The notes beneath the pieces were generated by a model that was not told where the DNA came from, searched no databases, and saw nothing but the letters and a program-made list of their open reading frames with translations. The translations under genes and the position numbers were made by a program. From the NCBI GenBank assembly GCA_964648295.1, contig CAZYNH010000003.1, positions 124,001-188,000 of the forward strand: a stretch of 64,000 bases of DNA. The letters are read 5' to 3'. This DNA comes from UBA4055 sp964648295. Its GTDB lineage: Bacteria; UBA4055. Positions 42,160 through 51,951 of the stretch are shown here, one piece after another; positions within the stretch are counted from its first letter, which is position 1; the number at the start of each line of letters is the position of its first letter.

Positions 42160-43383
42160 TTAGAGAACTTCGATATTCAGATATGTTTTTTTGCCTTTTT
42201 TAAGACTGATGATTCCGCCTGAAAACTCGCTATCAGTTATAATAACACCTGCGTCGGAGATCTTATTGCCGTTCATGCTCAATCCGCCCTGTTCAATCAT
42301 TCTTTTCGCTTCTCCTTTAGAGCTGAAAAGACCTGCGGACACACATAGATCAACAATATTATTCCCCTCTATCTCATGTTTGTTCATGGAAATTTTTGGA
42401 GCGTTATCAATATTGCCTCTGGAAAATATATTCCTCGCAGTTTCTCTTGCTTCTTCGGCACTTTCTTTACCGTGTAGAATCTTTGTGGCTTCGTATGCAA
42501 GCAGTTCTTTTGCCGGATTCAGCTGCTCTCCACTCAAAATAGAATACTTATCAATTTCCTCAACAGGTATGAAAGTATATATCTTTAAAAATTTCACAAC
42601 ATCGCTGTCTGATGTGTTTCTCCAGAACTGATAGTATTCAAAAGGACTAGTCATATCAGGATCAAGCCAGACAGCGCCGCCTTCGGTTTTACCCATTTTC
42701 TTTCCGTCAGATCTAGTTAACAGCGGATTTGTCATGCCGTATGATTCTTTGCCTTCTATCCTTCTGATCAGTTCGACCCCTGCAATGATATTTGACCACT
42801 GATCATCTCCTCCTATCTGCATTATGCATTCATATTTTTTGAACAGCGTATAAAAATCATAAGCCTGAAGTATCATGTAATTGAATTCAAGAAATGAAAG
42901 TCCTTTTTCCATCCTGATCTTAAAGCAATCAGCCGTGAGCATCCTGTTTACGGTGAAGTGAGGTCCCACTTTTCTGATGAAATCGATATAGTTTTCAAAT
43001 CCGAGCCAGTCATAGTTATTAACCAGAAGAGCTCTTTCGTTATCGAAATCTATAAATCTGGAGAGCTGAGAACGGATACCCCTCATATTTTCTTCGATTT
43101 TCTCGACGGTCAGCATTTCTCTCATACTGTCCCTACCGCTCGGATCGCCGATCATGGCGGTTCCGCCTCCTACAACGCAAATGGGTCTGTGGCCGGCTTT
43201 CTGCATATGAGATAGAATCATAATTGGTATTAAATGTCCCACATGAAGAGATGATTTTGTAGGGTCAAATCCCGCATAAACGCTTATAGGGTTCCCGTTG
43301 AGAATATTTTTAAGTCTGTCAAGCTCGACAGTTGACTGCTTTATCAGTTCTCTTCCAGAAAATTCTTCGAAAAGCAAGGACAT
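42160..43383 (-). CDS. tyrS: Tyrosyl-tRNA synthetase
   Basis: The 407-residue class I synthetase has the HIGH-equivalent SSLHVGHLIP near 48 and KMSKS-equivalent KMGKTEGG. It also has the GGDDQWSNI segment and a C-terminal S4-like RNA-binding domain (SKGEAKRMIEQGGLSMNG). It belongs to the longer TyrRS group (~400-420). Three tandem start codons are available (GTG 43389, ATG 43386, ATG 43383); AGGAG spacing favours 43383. It is divergent from glnS, each with its own promoter. Confidence 0.95.
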   Translation of the reverse strand: MSLLFEEFSGRELIKQSTVELDRLKNILNGNPISVYAGFDPTKSSLHVGHLIPIMILSHMQKAGHRPICVVGGGTAMIGDPSGRDSMREMLTVEKIEENMRGIRSQLSRFIDFDNERALLVNNYDWLGFENYIDFIRKVGPHFTVNRMLTADCFKIRMEKGLSFLEFNYMILQAYDFYTLFKKYECIMQIGGDDQWSNIIAGVELIRRIEGKESYGMTNPLLTRSDGKKMGKTEGGAVWLDPDMTSPFEYYQFWRNTSDSDVVKFLKIYTFIPVEEIDKYSILSGEQLNPAKELLAYEATKILHGKESAEEARETARNIFSRGNIDNAPKISMNKHEIEGNNIVDLCVSAGLFSSKGEAKRMIEQGGLSMNGNKISDAGVIITDSEFSGGIISLKKGKKTYLNIEVL

Positions 43384-43420
43384 CATCACTCCTAATATCT
43401 TTAGTTTAATTTACTCCGAG

Positions 43421-43449
43421 AATATAAACCATGTTGATTGAATATTCAA
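43421..43449 (-). promoter_or_regulatory. Promoter of tyrS
   Basis: On the minus strand, TTGAAT (43449-43444) and TATATT (43426-43421) are separated by 17 bases, about 38 bases before the start codon. Confidence 0.7.
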
Positions 43450-43504
43450 GGATAAACATCATGTGAGAAATGTGAAAAAAAATGTAATGTCAAGAAAATT
43501 AAGT

Positions 43505-43533
43505 TTGATTATTAAAAGCTTAAAAATTATATT
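43505..43533 (+). promoter_or_regulatory. Promoter of glnS
   Basis: TTGATT (43505-43510), 17 bases, TATATT (43528-43533), 30 bases before the ATG at 43564. Confidence 0.7.
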
Positions 43534-43563
43534 TACGGGTAATAAAAGTGAGGAAATCAAGAT

Positions 43564-45210
43564 ATGGATATTGTGAATGAAGGATTAGGGTCGAATTTCA
43601 TTAAGACATTTATAGAAGAAGACCTTAAAACCGGGCGGGTTGATCATGTGCATACAAGGTTTCCACCCGAACCTAACGGATATCTTCACATAGGACACGC
43701 TAAAGCTATTACGATAAGTTATGAGACCGCTAAAGAATTCGGCGGTAAATATAATCTGAGATTTGACGACACGAACCCTGTAAAAGAGGATACCGAATAC
43801 GAAGAAGCTATTAAGAGAGACATTAAATGGCTGGGGTATGACTGGGAGGACAGGCTATACTATGCGTCTGATTATTTTGAAAAGCTTTATTATTTCGCAG
43901 AAGAGCTGATAAAAAAAGGTCTTGCTTATGTCTGTGATCTGACTCAGGCTGAAATGAAGGAATACAGAGGTTCATTGTCAGTTCCCGGAAAGAGCAGTCC
44001 GTACAGGGAAAGGTCTGCTGATGAGAATCTTGAACTGTTCAGAAGAATGAAAATGGGTGAGTTCGAAGAAGGTGAAAAGGTACTTAGGGCTAAGATAGAC
44101 ATGTCCAGCCCTAACATGAATATGAGAGATCCTGTTATGTACAGGATTTTAAAAAAATCACATCATAGGACAGGCAACAAATGGGTGATCTATCCTTCAT
44201 ACGATTTTGCGCACGGACAGTCAGATTCCATTGAAGGTATCACGCATTCACTCTGTGACATTTCATTTGAAAACCACAGGCCTTTATACGAATGGTTTAT
44301 TGAGAAACTCGGTATATACAGGTCACGCCAGATCGAATTCGCAAGGCTGAACCTTACTTACACTATAACCAGTAAGAGGTTTCTGAAGAGATTAGTGGAT
44401 GAAAATATCGTTGAGGGATGGGATGATCCAAGAATGCCTACGATAATTGGAATGAGAAGGAGAGGAATTCCGGCCGAAGCTATCATTGAGTTTATGAAAG
44501 GGGCCGGGGTCAGCAAAAAAGAGAACCTGATAAAAATCGAGAATTTTGAATATACTGTCAGAGAGTATTTAAAAAGGACCAGTCCGATGATTATGGCTGT
44601 ACTGGATCCGGTAAAACTTACAGTCGTAAATTATCCTGAAGGTAAATCTGAAGATATGGAAACAGAAATACTGCCGGGATCGTCAGAGACCAGGAAACTG
44701 CCGTTTTCAAAACATCTATATGTTGAAAGATCCGACTTCAGCTCTGCAGACGATCCGTCTTTTTACCGTTTGAAGCCCGGAGGTTATGTGAAATTACGAA
44801 AGTCCTATATTCTCAAATGTTTAGGAGCAGATACAGGCAGTTCCGGAAATATAAATGAAATATATTGCGAGTTTCTGCCGGAGAGCTCAAAACTTACTGA
44901 TGTTAACGGAAAAAAAGTTAAGGGAATAATACACTGGTTGTCGAGGGATAATTCTGTAAAATGCATGGTCAGGATATACGACAGGCTCTTCAGTAGTGAA
45001 AATCCAATGGAGGGGCTGAAAGATGATATTAATGATGTAGTCAGTAAAGAGTCCTTATCAGTTCTTCGGGATTGCATGATAGAGAAAAGTGTTTCAGGAT
45101 GTAAACCTGAAGACAGATACCAGTTTATAAGGAACGGTTTTTTCTGTGCGGATATGAAGGATTCATCGTTCGGACTTCCTGTATTCAACAGGACACTGTC
45201 CGCAAAATAA
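43564..45210 (+). CDS. glnS: Glutaminyl-tRNA synthetase
   Basis: The 548-residue protein matches GlnRS of the E. coli type over its whole length. It has FPPEPNGYLHIGHAKAI near 35 (HIGH), the TSKRFLKRLV KMSKS-equivalent near 265, WDDPRMPTI, and the two C-terminal anticodon-binding barrels ending FNRTLSAK. It charges tRNA-Gln directly, so the organism does not depend solely on the Glu-tRNA amidation route for glutamine. Length is typical (~550). GAGG lies about eight bases before the ATG. It appears monocistronic. Confidence 0.97.
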   Translation: MDIVNEGLGSNFIKTFIEEDLKTGRVDHVHTRFPPEPNGYLHIGHAKAITISYETAKEFGGKYNLRFDDTNPVKEDTEYEEAIKRDIKWLGYDWEDRLYYASDYFEKLYYFAEELIKKGLAYVCDLTQAEMKEYRGSLSVPGKSSPYRERSADENLELFRRMKMGEFEEGEKVLRAKIDMSSPNMNMRDPVMYRILKKSHHRTGNKWVIYPSYDFAHGQSDSIEGITHSLCDISFENHRPLYEWFIEKLGIYRSRQIEFARLNLTYTITSKRFLKRLVDENIVEGWDDPRMPTIIGMRRRGIPAEAIIEFMKGAGVSKKENLIKIENFEYTVREYLKRTSPMIMAVLDPVKLTVVNYPEGKSEDMETEILPGSSETRKLPFSKHLYVERSDFSSADDPSFYRLKPGGYVKLRKSYILKCLGADTGSSGNINEIYCEFLPESSKLTDVNGKKVKGIIHWLSRDNSVKCMVRIYDRLFSSENPMEGLKDDINDVVSKESLSVLRDCMIEKSVSGCKPEDRYQFIRNGFFCADMKDSSFGLPVFNRTLSAK

Positions 45211-45242
45211 AATAAAAAATATGATTTAAGCAACTTTTTCGG

Positions 45243-45271
45243 TTGATATTTGTATAAGTCGGGGCTATATT
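45243..45271 (+). promoter_or_regulatory. Promoter of the parvulin-bamD operon
   Basis: TTGATA (45243-45248), 17 bases, TATATT (45266-45271), 43 bases before the GTG start at 45315. It probably drives the genes to 54629. Confidence 0.7.
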
Positions 45272-45314
45272 ATCTCGATTTATTAAAGGTACGAAGAAAT
45301 CACGGAGGTAACAA

Positions 45315-46787
45315 GTGTTTATGAGTTCTCTAAAAAATGTCGGACTGATAGTCTTACTGGCTATGATAACTGTGTCATGCAAAGAAGATCTTAATCGCAG
45401 GATTGTAGGTGAATCTTCGATACGGAAGATATCATTTTACGATTTTGAAAAAACAATGCTTGAAGAAAAATATTCCGGTTCCATTGAAAAAGTTTTTCAG
45501 AGCAGTTTTGAACAGAGGCGTGATTTCCTAAGAGAAATGATATATAAAGATATAATTTTTGATTTGGCTGAAAAAAATCAGCTGGATACGATCAGGATGG
45601 TAAGAGATGAGTATAGCAAAAAGCTGTATTCTATTGCTATTATGAACGGTCTGGTTGTAGACAGCATAAGAAATAAAATTTATTCGGAAAAGGATATTTT
45701 AAGAGCTTATGAACAGCGTAAAGTGAAGTTTTTACCGAAACACATCCTGATTGATACTGATAAACATGGCAGGGATAAGGCAAAAAATAAAATTGATTCG
45801 ATCTACGCAATCGTAAAAAGCGGAAATAAAAAATTTGAAGAACTTGCCAAAAAACACTCTGATGATATAAAAACAGGGGTTGACGGAGGGGAACTGGGTT
45901 GGGTATTCGCTTATGACATGGTAAAAGAGTTTGAAGAAAATGTTCTTAATATGAAGAAGGGAGATATCTCAGCGCCTTTTAAGAGTGATTACGGTTATCA
46001 TATAATCTATCTTGCCGATTCAAAGAATAATGAGGATCTGAAAGATTACCAGACGGAAAAAAAGATAATAATGAGAGATCTCGATAAAAAATATTCAGCA
46101 CAATTCAATCAAATATATCTTAATCTTATCAATAGCCTGTTTGTCAAATATGATGTTCAGCTAGATTCAGCCAATATTAAAACATTTATCAGGCAGCTGA
46201 AGAAATATTCTGATTCTTCAGAGGAAGGAAAAGACGCCCTTGACAAGTTTTCAAAAGATGAAAAGGAAATGATCCTCTCTAAGTTCGGTGATAAGATGAT
46301 AGATGTTAACAATGTGGTTTCCGCATTAAAGATGTTTCAGAAACAGAACAGGCCTGATCTCAAAGGTTATGACGATATCAGGATGTATACGGTAGAGAAA
46401 TTCAGAAATTCACTTCTCGAAATGTATGCTGATGAGCTTGGGTATACAAAAAATCCGGAATTCGTTAGTACGGCAAGATCGAGGATGTATGAGACATACA
46501 GGGATAGATTAAGGAACATTTTTGTAAGGTCGAAGATTCCTGAGCCCTCAAACGAAGAGCTCATGGACTTTTATGAAAAAAATAAGGAGTCAATGTTCAA
46601 AGAGCAGGATGGAACTTTCAGAGAGTTTAATAAAGTAAAGGTCAGCATCGCAAATTCTATAAAAGGTAACCTGTTCAGCCAGTCATTGAAAGAATGGGAA
46701 GAAAATCTGTTTAAAGAATATAAAGTTAAAATGGATCACGCTCTTATCGAAAAGACTTTTTTAAATGTAAAGGACGATAAGAAATAA
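45315..46787 (+). CDS. Parvulin-type peptidyl-prolyl isomerase lipoprotein
   Basis: The 490-residue protein has a lipobox (LLAMITVSCKED) and an N-terminal helical chaperone region. A PpiC/parvulin domain lies at ~135-235, with PKHILIDTDK, GGELGWVF and SDYGYHIIYL. The C-terminal ~230 residues are helical and lysine-rich. It is a periplasm-facing folding factor like PrsA/SurA. The GTG start at 45315 has GGAGG six bases upstream. Its stop overlaps the next ATG (TAATG). It is the first of three consecutive parvulin-like genes. Confidence 0.88.
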   Translation: MFMSSLKNVGLIVLLAMITVSCKEDLNRRIVGESSIRKISFYDFEKTMLEEKYSGSIEKVFQSSFEQRRDFLREMIYKDIIFDLAEKNQLDTIRMVRDEYSKKLYSIAIMNGLVVDSIRNKIYSEKDILRAYEQRKVKFLPKHILIDTDKHGRDKAKNKIDSIYAIVKSGNKKFEELAKKHSDDIKTGVDGGELGWVFAYDMVKEFEENVLNMKKGDISAPFKSDYGYHIIYLADSKNNEDLKDYQTEKKIIMRDLDKKYSAQFNQIYLNLINSLFVKYDVQLDSANIKTFIRQLKKYSDSSEEGKDALDKFSKDEKEMILSKFGDKMIDVNNVVSALKMFQKQNRPDLKGYDDIRMYTVEKFRNSLLEMYADELGYTKNPEFVSTARSRMYETYRDRLRNIFVRSKIPEPSNEELMDFYEKNKESMFKEQDGTFREFNKVKVSIANSIKGNLFSQSLKEWEENLFKEYKVKMDHALIEKTFLNVKDDKK

Positions 46788-48130
46788 TGAAAAAATACTT
46801 AATAATATTTGCTTTAAGCACATTTTTCGTTGCATATACTCAGGAAAAGGCAGTTTTTTTAACTCCCGGTACAGAAAATATCGAACTTGCATTAATAGAC
46901 GGAGAAGCAGTCACAGAATTCAGTGTTTTCGGTTTCCCCTCTTCAGTCAGGAACAGAAGGTTTTTGAGTCTGGAAGAGAGACAGGTCGAGATCGAGGAAT
47001 ATATTTTTGAAATTCTTCTACAGAAAGAGGGAAGAGTTCCGGGTGTTCTGAACTCTGAAGAATATAAAAAAAATTACTCATCTTTGATGAAAATGAATTC
47101 TGCAGTAGCTCTTCGGGAGGATATTATCTCTGAAAAATTTATGGGCGGGAAAAAAGATGATACTGCCGGCATTAAAAAAGAGAAATCTTCCGAGATAATG
47201 AGCTTCATTGAATCCTTTCTGGACAGCCTGGCGGATTTATATTCTGTAGAGTACAACGAAGACCTTTTCAGAAAAATATCAGGTATCAAAGCTGATACTC
47301 CGGAAGAATTTGCAGAAAAAATAAAAAACATGGGATTAAACGAGAAACTTGTCTCATGGAATAATCAGCATGTTTTAACAAGCGACATATACAGGTCTGT
47401 GAAAAATATCAAACCTTACCACCTTAACAGCCTTAGCAGCGTAAACATTCTCAAGAGAATTGCTGACGGGCCGATAATTAATTCTGTTTTAGCGAAAGAG
47501 GCAGAAAAAAGAGGGTATTTTAATCTGAAAAAAGTAATTGATACCACCGAAGATCAGCTTAAATACCTTGTAGCGAAAAAATACAGGGATATCATCACGT
47601 CTGATTCGAAATTCATACCTACAAAAGATGAAACGGTTGATTATTATATTGCTAACAAAGACGACAGGTCATTGTGGTGCAAAAGGAAAATGTGGGTATA
47701 TGAGATATTTAAGGAGTATGACAACAATGACGATAATGAAGACAATGACAAAATAAGGGTCGCTATTGAGCTTGAGAATATAAGACAGAAGATTCTTTTG
47801 GGAGAGAGTTTCGAAAAATACGCTAAATTCTATTCGAGACCCTATACAAGAGACGGCGAGCTTGGATTTATTTTTGAAGACGATCACGCCATGGTGGGTA
47901 AAACGGCATCAAAAATGAATGAAGGGGATATTTCTGAACTGATTGTGCAGCAGAAAGCAATTTCAATAATAAAGGTGACGAAGGTTCAGGAACCGATGCT
48001 CTATAAATTCGATTATGTTGACGATATCATCAGGAAAAGATTAATCGACCAGAGAAAGATCAGATTCCTCGAGAACTACAAGAAGGAACTTTTTTCAAAA
48101 TATAAAGTCGAATTCATAGGTATTAATTAG
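46787..48130 (+). CDS. Divergent parvulin-like periplasmic protein
   Basis: The 447-residue protein has a signal peptide (IIFALSTFFVAYTQ). Its overall build parallels the flanking parvulins: helical first half and a degenerate PpiC domain at ~300-405. That domain keeps the strand RKMWVYEIFKEY, the RDGELGFIF segment and a final VxxIIKVTKV strand, but lacks the usual SHIL histidine and has an acidic insert (NNDDNEDND). It may be a chaperone without isomerase activity (inference). It is coupled to the upstream gene; surA follows nine bases later. Confidence 0.72.
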   Translation: MKKYLIIFALSTFFVAYTQEKAVFLTPGTENIELALIDGEAVTEFSVFGFPSSVRNRRFLSLEERQVEIEEYIFEILLQKEGRVPGVLNSEEYKKNYSSLMKMNSAVALREDIISEKFMGGKKDDTAGIKKEKSSEIMSFIESFLDSLADLYSVEYNEDLFRKISGIKADTPEEFAEKIKNMGLNEKLVSWNNQHVLTSDIYRSVKNIKPYHLNSLSSVNILKRIADGPIINSVLAKEAEKRGYFNLKKVIDTTEDQLKYLVAKKYRDIITSDSKFIPTKDETVDYYIANKDDRSLWCKRKMWVYEIFKEYDNNDDNEDNDKIRVAIELENIRQKILLGESFEKYAKFYSRPYTRDGELGFIFEDDHAMVGKTASKMNEGDISELIVQQKAISIIKVTKVQEPMLYKFDYVDDIIRKRLIDQRKIRFLENYKKELFSKYKVEFIGIN

Positions 48131-48139
48131 GGGCCGGCC

Positions 48140-49411
48140 GTGAAAGATCTGAGAATAAGGAAATATGCGATAGTTTTTGCTGCTGTAACATCTTTTTTAT
48201 TGAATGCGGATGTTTTGGATAAGATAGCGGCAATAGTCGGGGATGAAGTAATTCTGCAGAGCGAGATCGAACAGGTGGTCAGCCAAAAAAGATATTCTTC
48301 GAGATACGGATTCGATGAGGTATCTTTCAGACAGGCAGTTATGAATGAAATGATAAACAGCAAAGTCTTGTATTATGCCGCCTTAAAAGATTCCACAATC
48401 AGTGTATCCGATGAAGATGTACAGAGAGTATTGGACAGCAGGATTAATTCAATTATAGAGCAGATAGGCGGGGAAGATAAACTCGAAAAGATGTACAACA
48501 CTACGGTAAGCGAGCTTAAAAAACAATACAGATCCGAGATAAGAAAGGGCATGTTCATTGAGAAAATAAAAAGCAAACAGGGGCAGAGAGTTTCAGTTAA
48601 CAGAGACGAAGTTGAAAAGTTCTTTGAAAATTACAAAGATTCACTTCCTCCGGTTAAAGCTTCAATCAGTTTAAGTCAGCTTGTAATAAGATTTTCAGAT
48701 AAGGCCATAAACGAAACAAAATCTGTTGATTTTTTAAAAGATATCAAAAATAAGATACTTATAGGAGAACTTTCATTTGAGGAAGCGGCAGGTAAGTATT
48801 CCCACGATGAGGCTTCGGCTGAAAAGGGGGGAAATATTGGAAGTACTTCTAGGGGAGACCTTGTAGCCGAATATGAAAGAGCTGCGTATAACATGTCTGA
48901 AGGTGAAATTTCAGATCCCGTTAAAAGCAAATTCGGTTTTCATCTGATAAAATTAAACAGCAAGAGCGGAGAGAAGATAAGCTCCTCACATATTCTGATA
49001 ATGCCGGAAAAGAATATTGAGAACGACTCTGAAGCATTCGACTTTGCGCTGACTATAAGGGATTCAGTGTTAAGTAAGAATATGACATTCGAAGAGGCTG
49101 TAAGAAAATATTCTGGTGACGAAAAAACAAAGTATACCGGAGGAAATATCGGTTCTATGAAGATCGATGAGATGGATAGAAAATATTCTGACCTTTTCGC
49201 TTCAGCACAAATTGGATATTTGAGTGATCCAGTAAAAGAAAAAGACGGGTATTACATTTATAAAATTGCTGACAGAGAGGGTGATCACAATATTGATCTT
49301 AGCACCGATTACAACCTTCTCAAGAGCATGACTCTTGAGCGTAAAAAGTATGATCATATAAAAAAATGGATTGAGGAAACAAAAAAAAATGTTTATATTG
49401 AGGTTAAGTAA
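48140..49411 (+). CDS. surA: SurA-like chaperone with two parvulin domains
   Basis: The 423-residue protein has the SurA layout. A signal peptide (FAAVTSFLLNA) is followed by the N-terminal LDKIAAIVGDEVILQSEIE motif. Two PpiC domains follow: ~170-275 (SLSQLVIRF, GGNIGSTSRGDL, FGFHLIKL) and ~280-375 (SSHILIMPE, GGNIGSMKIDE, DGYYIYKI). It escorts unfolded outer-membrane proteins to the BAM complex. The start is GTG at 48140; the ribosome site is weak. It precedes a propeller/coiled-coil gene and bamD. Confidence 0.93.
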   Translation: MKDLRIRKYAIVFAAVTSFLLNADVLDKIAAIVGDEVILQSEIEQVVSQKRYSSRYGFDEVSFRQAVMNEMINSKVLYYAALKDSTISVSDEDVQRVLDSRINSIIEQIGGEDKLEKMYNTTVSELKKQYRSEIRKGMFIEKIKSKQGQRVSVNRDEVEKFFENYKDSLPPVKASISLSQLVIRFSDKAINETKSVDFLKDIKNKILIGELSFEEAAGKYSHDEASAEKGGNIGSTSRGDLVAEYERAAYNMSEGEISDPVKSKFGFHLIKLNSKSGEKISSSHILIMPEKNIENDSEAFDFALTIRDSVLSKNMTFEEAVRKYSGDEKTKYTGGNIGSMKIDEMDRKYSDLFASAQIGYLSDPVKEKDGYYIYKIADREGDHNIDLSTDYNLLKSMTLERKKYDHIKKWIEETKKNVYIEVK

Positions 49412-49434
49412 TTTAAGTAACCCGGAAAAGTAAT

Positions 49435-51951
49435 ATGTTATGTTCCACTAGAGTAATAAAAAAAATGTTTGGGTTGTTGATAATAGCTTTTTCGTGTCTG
49501 AACGCATCTGAGTTAAGTGTAAAAAGTGTTCAGGAGATTATAAGCGGGGAATCAGCACTGATAGGAGGAGGTTTCATTCAGAACCTACAGGTAGCGCCTT
49601 TCAACAGCGACCTCGTCAGTTTCGAAGTCACCTATGACAATGATGCCACGATAAAGCTTTTTCTTTTTAACCTAAAAACGAAGAATATATTTCAGGTGGG
49701 ATCGGAGGCTTATTCGGGCGGCACTTCAAAAACAAAAAGGAAATTTTATCTGAAAGATCAAGGCCTTCAATGGCATCCGTATAAGAACTGGTTCGTATTT
49801 TATGGTAACGGAATGGCGAACAGGAATCAGATATATATCTGCAGAGTTGTTGTTCCTGAACTGATCAATAATTTTGCTGTCAACGGATACAGAATAAGGC
49901 TTGAAGAAAACGAAAAAGAAGAGAGATCGGATCTTATTGACCCTGCATTTGATATGACCGGAGACAGAATTGTTTTTTCACGAAAAGTTGAAAAAAGGGA
50001 CAAGAAATCAAAGTACAACAGGACTTATAACATTGCGATCATGAATGATATCTTCAAATACAAAGACTATAAATTCAAGGATGTGGAATTTAAGACGGTT
50101 CTTGATAAAAGATTCGACCAGGTAATGCCTTTGTGTTCACCCTCAGATAAAGACCTTGTTGCCTTCATCTCATATAAGAACCAGGAGAAGAAGGGGGAAG
50201 ATTATTATGCTGAGTACTCCATCAATATCCTTAATTTGTCCACATCTGAAGTTACAGTTATAGATAATCTGGACGGATATGCTGTTTATCCGTTTAAATG
50301 GAGCAATACAGGATCACAGATTTTCTATATGAAAGCTTTAAGTCTCCTTAGAACACCTCAGAGTTTTATAGACGATAAACTGAATCAGGTAAACCTGCAT
50401 TTTGCCAGAATTGAAAAGAAAGCAGGAAAATTATCCGTATATATTCAGACTAATCCCAAAACTGATGTCCTTCTGGAAGATGTCCTTGTGACAAAAAACT
50501 CACTCCACTTCATAAATGACAATAATATAATCATCTCCAGGTATGATTCCAACATCCCTACATTGTTTCTTGTTGATATCAATCTCTGGCGATCTTCTGA
50601 CAGAAATTATGCGCAAAGAATGGATTTTAACAGAGATTTTGACGCAGATTTTCCTGTACTTGTTGGGAATGAACTTTATTTTATAGCTACGGCTTATCCA
50701 AAAAATAAAGCAGTATCACAGCTTACATTAGCGGAAGTGAGTATCAAACTCAGCGGAGGGGAGGCAAGGGATGTAGCAGGCAGAAAAGTCGAGATAGACT
50801 CTGGTGGGTATACTGCGGACGAAGATTGGGATGAGTATTCCGATGACGATTCATTCGATGATACTGCAGAAGAACCTGTTGTACCGGATAAGAAAAAGCC
50901 GCAACCGAACCAGAAGATACAGGAGCTTGAGAAAAAGCTTAGCGAACTGAAGACAGATCTTTCGAAGATAGATAATCAGATAGCGTCCGACCAGGTACTG
51001 GTCAGGGAAAATGAGAATAGTTTAAGAGCGCTTAACAGACAGTCTAACGAACTGTCAGAGCAAAGAAGTACACTCCTTGAAAATATTAATCAGCTTAGAG
51101 CACTTCAGACAGAGAAACTTAAGGGAGAGAAAGAGATCGCCCTTAAGCTTACTGAGGTTACCGGCAAGAAGAACGAAAGACTGAGGATCGAAAAAGAAAT
51201 TCTTGAACTTGAAAAAACAATTCTAACTGAGCGAGATGTGCTGACCCAGCTTGAGGGTTCATATTCTGATAGAAATTCCGAGATAGTAAAACTGAACAGC
51301 CTAATAAGCAGTCTGAAAATTGAACAGACAAGAACTATGCAGGCTGAAAATAAGCTTGCAAGTTTTCAGGGACAGTTAAGCGAGCTTCAGGTAAAAAAAG
51401 ATAAAATTCAATCGGATATTGACATATCTGACAAAGAGCTTTCAGATGAAAAAATGATTCTGGATCAGCTTGAGAAAGACCTGAGCGGGAAGAAAAAAGA
51501 TATTGCTGGCTTGAAATCGCAATCTATGCAGCTTACATCACAGAAAACCGAGGCTGATAAATTAGGCAAGGCTTCACTTATGAAAGCAAAAGAGACACTT
51601 CTTTCTGGTTATAGAAAGGATCTCACAAAAATTGATGCGGATCTGACAGCTTTAGATAAGAAATCGATTGAGGAGAACGATAATATTTCAGATTTAACAA
51701 AAAAGATGAAAGAACTAAATGACAGTAAAGCTACTCTTATGAGTGAAGTTGCTCAGCTTAAGGAAAAGAAAGCTGATCAGGTGAAAACAGCAGATTTAAA
51801 AAAGGAAGAAGTCAAGCCTGACAAGGAGAAACCTGTCGCGGATAAAGATGAATATGAGGACGATGACGAATATGGAGAAGATTCAGACATCGGAGATGAC
51901 ATATTTGAGAAAGTTGAGACAAAATCCTCAACAAGAAGAGGAAGAAGATAA
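49435..51951 (+). CDS. Secreted propeller-like protein with long coiled coil and acidic tails
   Basis: The 838-residue protein has a signal-like N-terminus (MFGLLIIAFSCLNAS after ~10 residues). Residues ~30-440 hold TolB/WD40-like beta-propeller units (for example QVAPFNSDLVSFEV, MTGDRIVFSRK, MPLCSPSDKDLVAFI). A short acidic stretch (DEYSDDDSFDD) follows, then ~280 residues of heptad-rich coiled coil (490-780) and a second acidic, then Arg-rich, end. I know no family of this combination. Its stop overlaps the bamD start (TAATG) and it follows surA, so an outer-membrane assembly or envelope-scaffold role is plausible, by context only. Confidence 0.75.
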   Translation: MLCSTRVIKKMFGLLIIAFSCLNASELSVKSVQEIISGESALIGGGFIQNLQVAPFNSDLVSFEVTYDNDATIKLFLFNLKTKNIFQVGSEAYSGGTSKTKRKFYLKDQGLQWHPYKNWFVFYGNGMANRNQIYICRVVVPELINNFAVNGYRIRLEENEKEERSDLIDPAFDMTGDRIVFSRKVEKRDKKSKYNRTYNIAIMNDIFKYKDYKFKDVEFKTVLDKRFDQVMPLCSPSDKDLVAFISYKNQEKKGEDYYAEYSINILNLSTSEVTVIDNLDGYAVYPFKWSNTGSQIFYMKALSLLRTPQSFIDDKLNQVNLHFARIEKKAGKLSVYIQTNPKTDVLLEDVLVTKNSLHFINDNNIIISRYDSNIPTLFLVDINLWRSSDRNYAQRMDFNRDFDADFPVLVGNELYFIATAYPKNKAVSQLTLAEVSIKLSGGEARDVAGRKVEIDSGGYTADEDWDEYSDDDSFDDTAEEPVVPDKKKPQPNQKIQELEKKLSELKTDLSKIDNQIASDQVLVRENENSLRALNRQSNELSEQRSTLLENINQLRALQTEKLKGEKEIALKLTEVTGKKNERLRIEKEILELEKTILTERDVLTQLEGSYSDRNSEIVKLNSLISSLKIEQTRTMQAENKLASFQGQLSELQVKKDKIQSDIDISDKELSDEKMILDQLEKDLSGKKKDIAGLKSQSMQLTSQKTEADKLGKASLMKAKETLLSGYRKDLTKIDADLTALDKKSIEENDNISDLTKKMKELNDSKATLMSEVAQLKEKKADQVKTADLKKEEVKPDKEKPVADKDEYEDDDEYGEDSDIGDDIFEKVETKSSTRRGRR

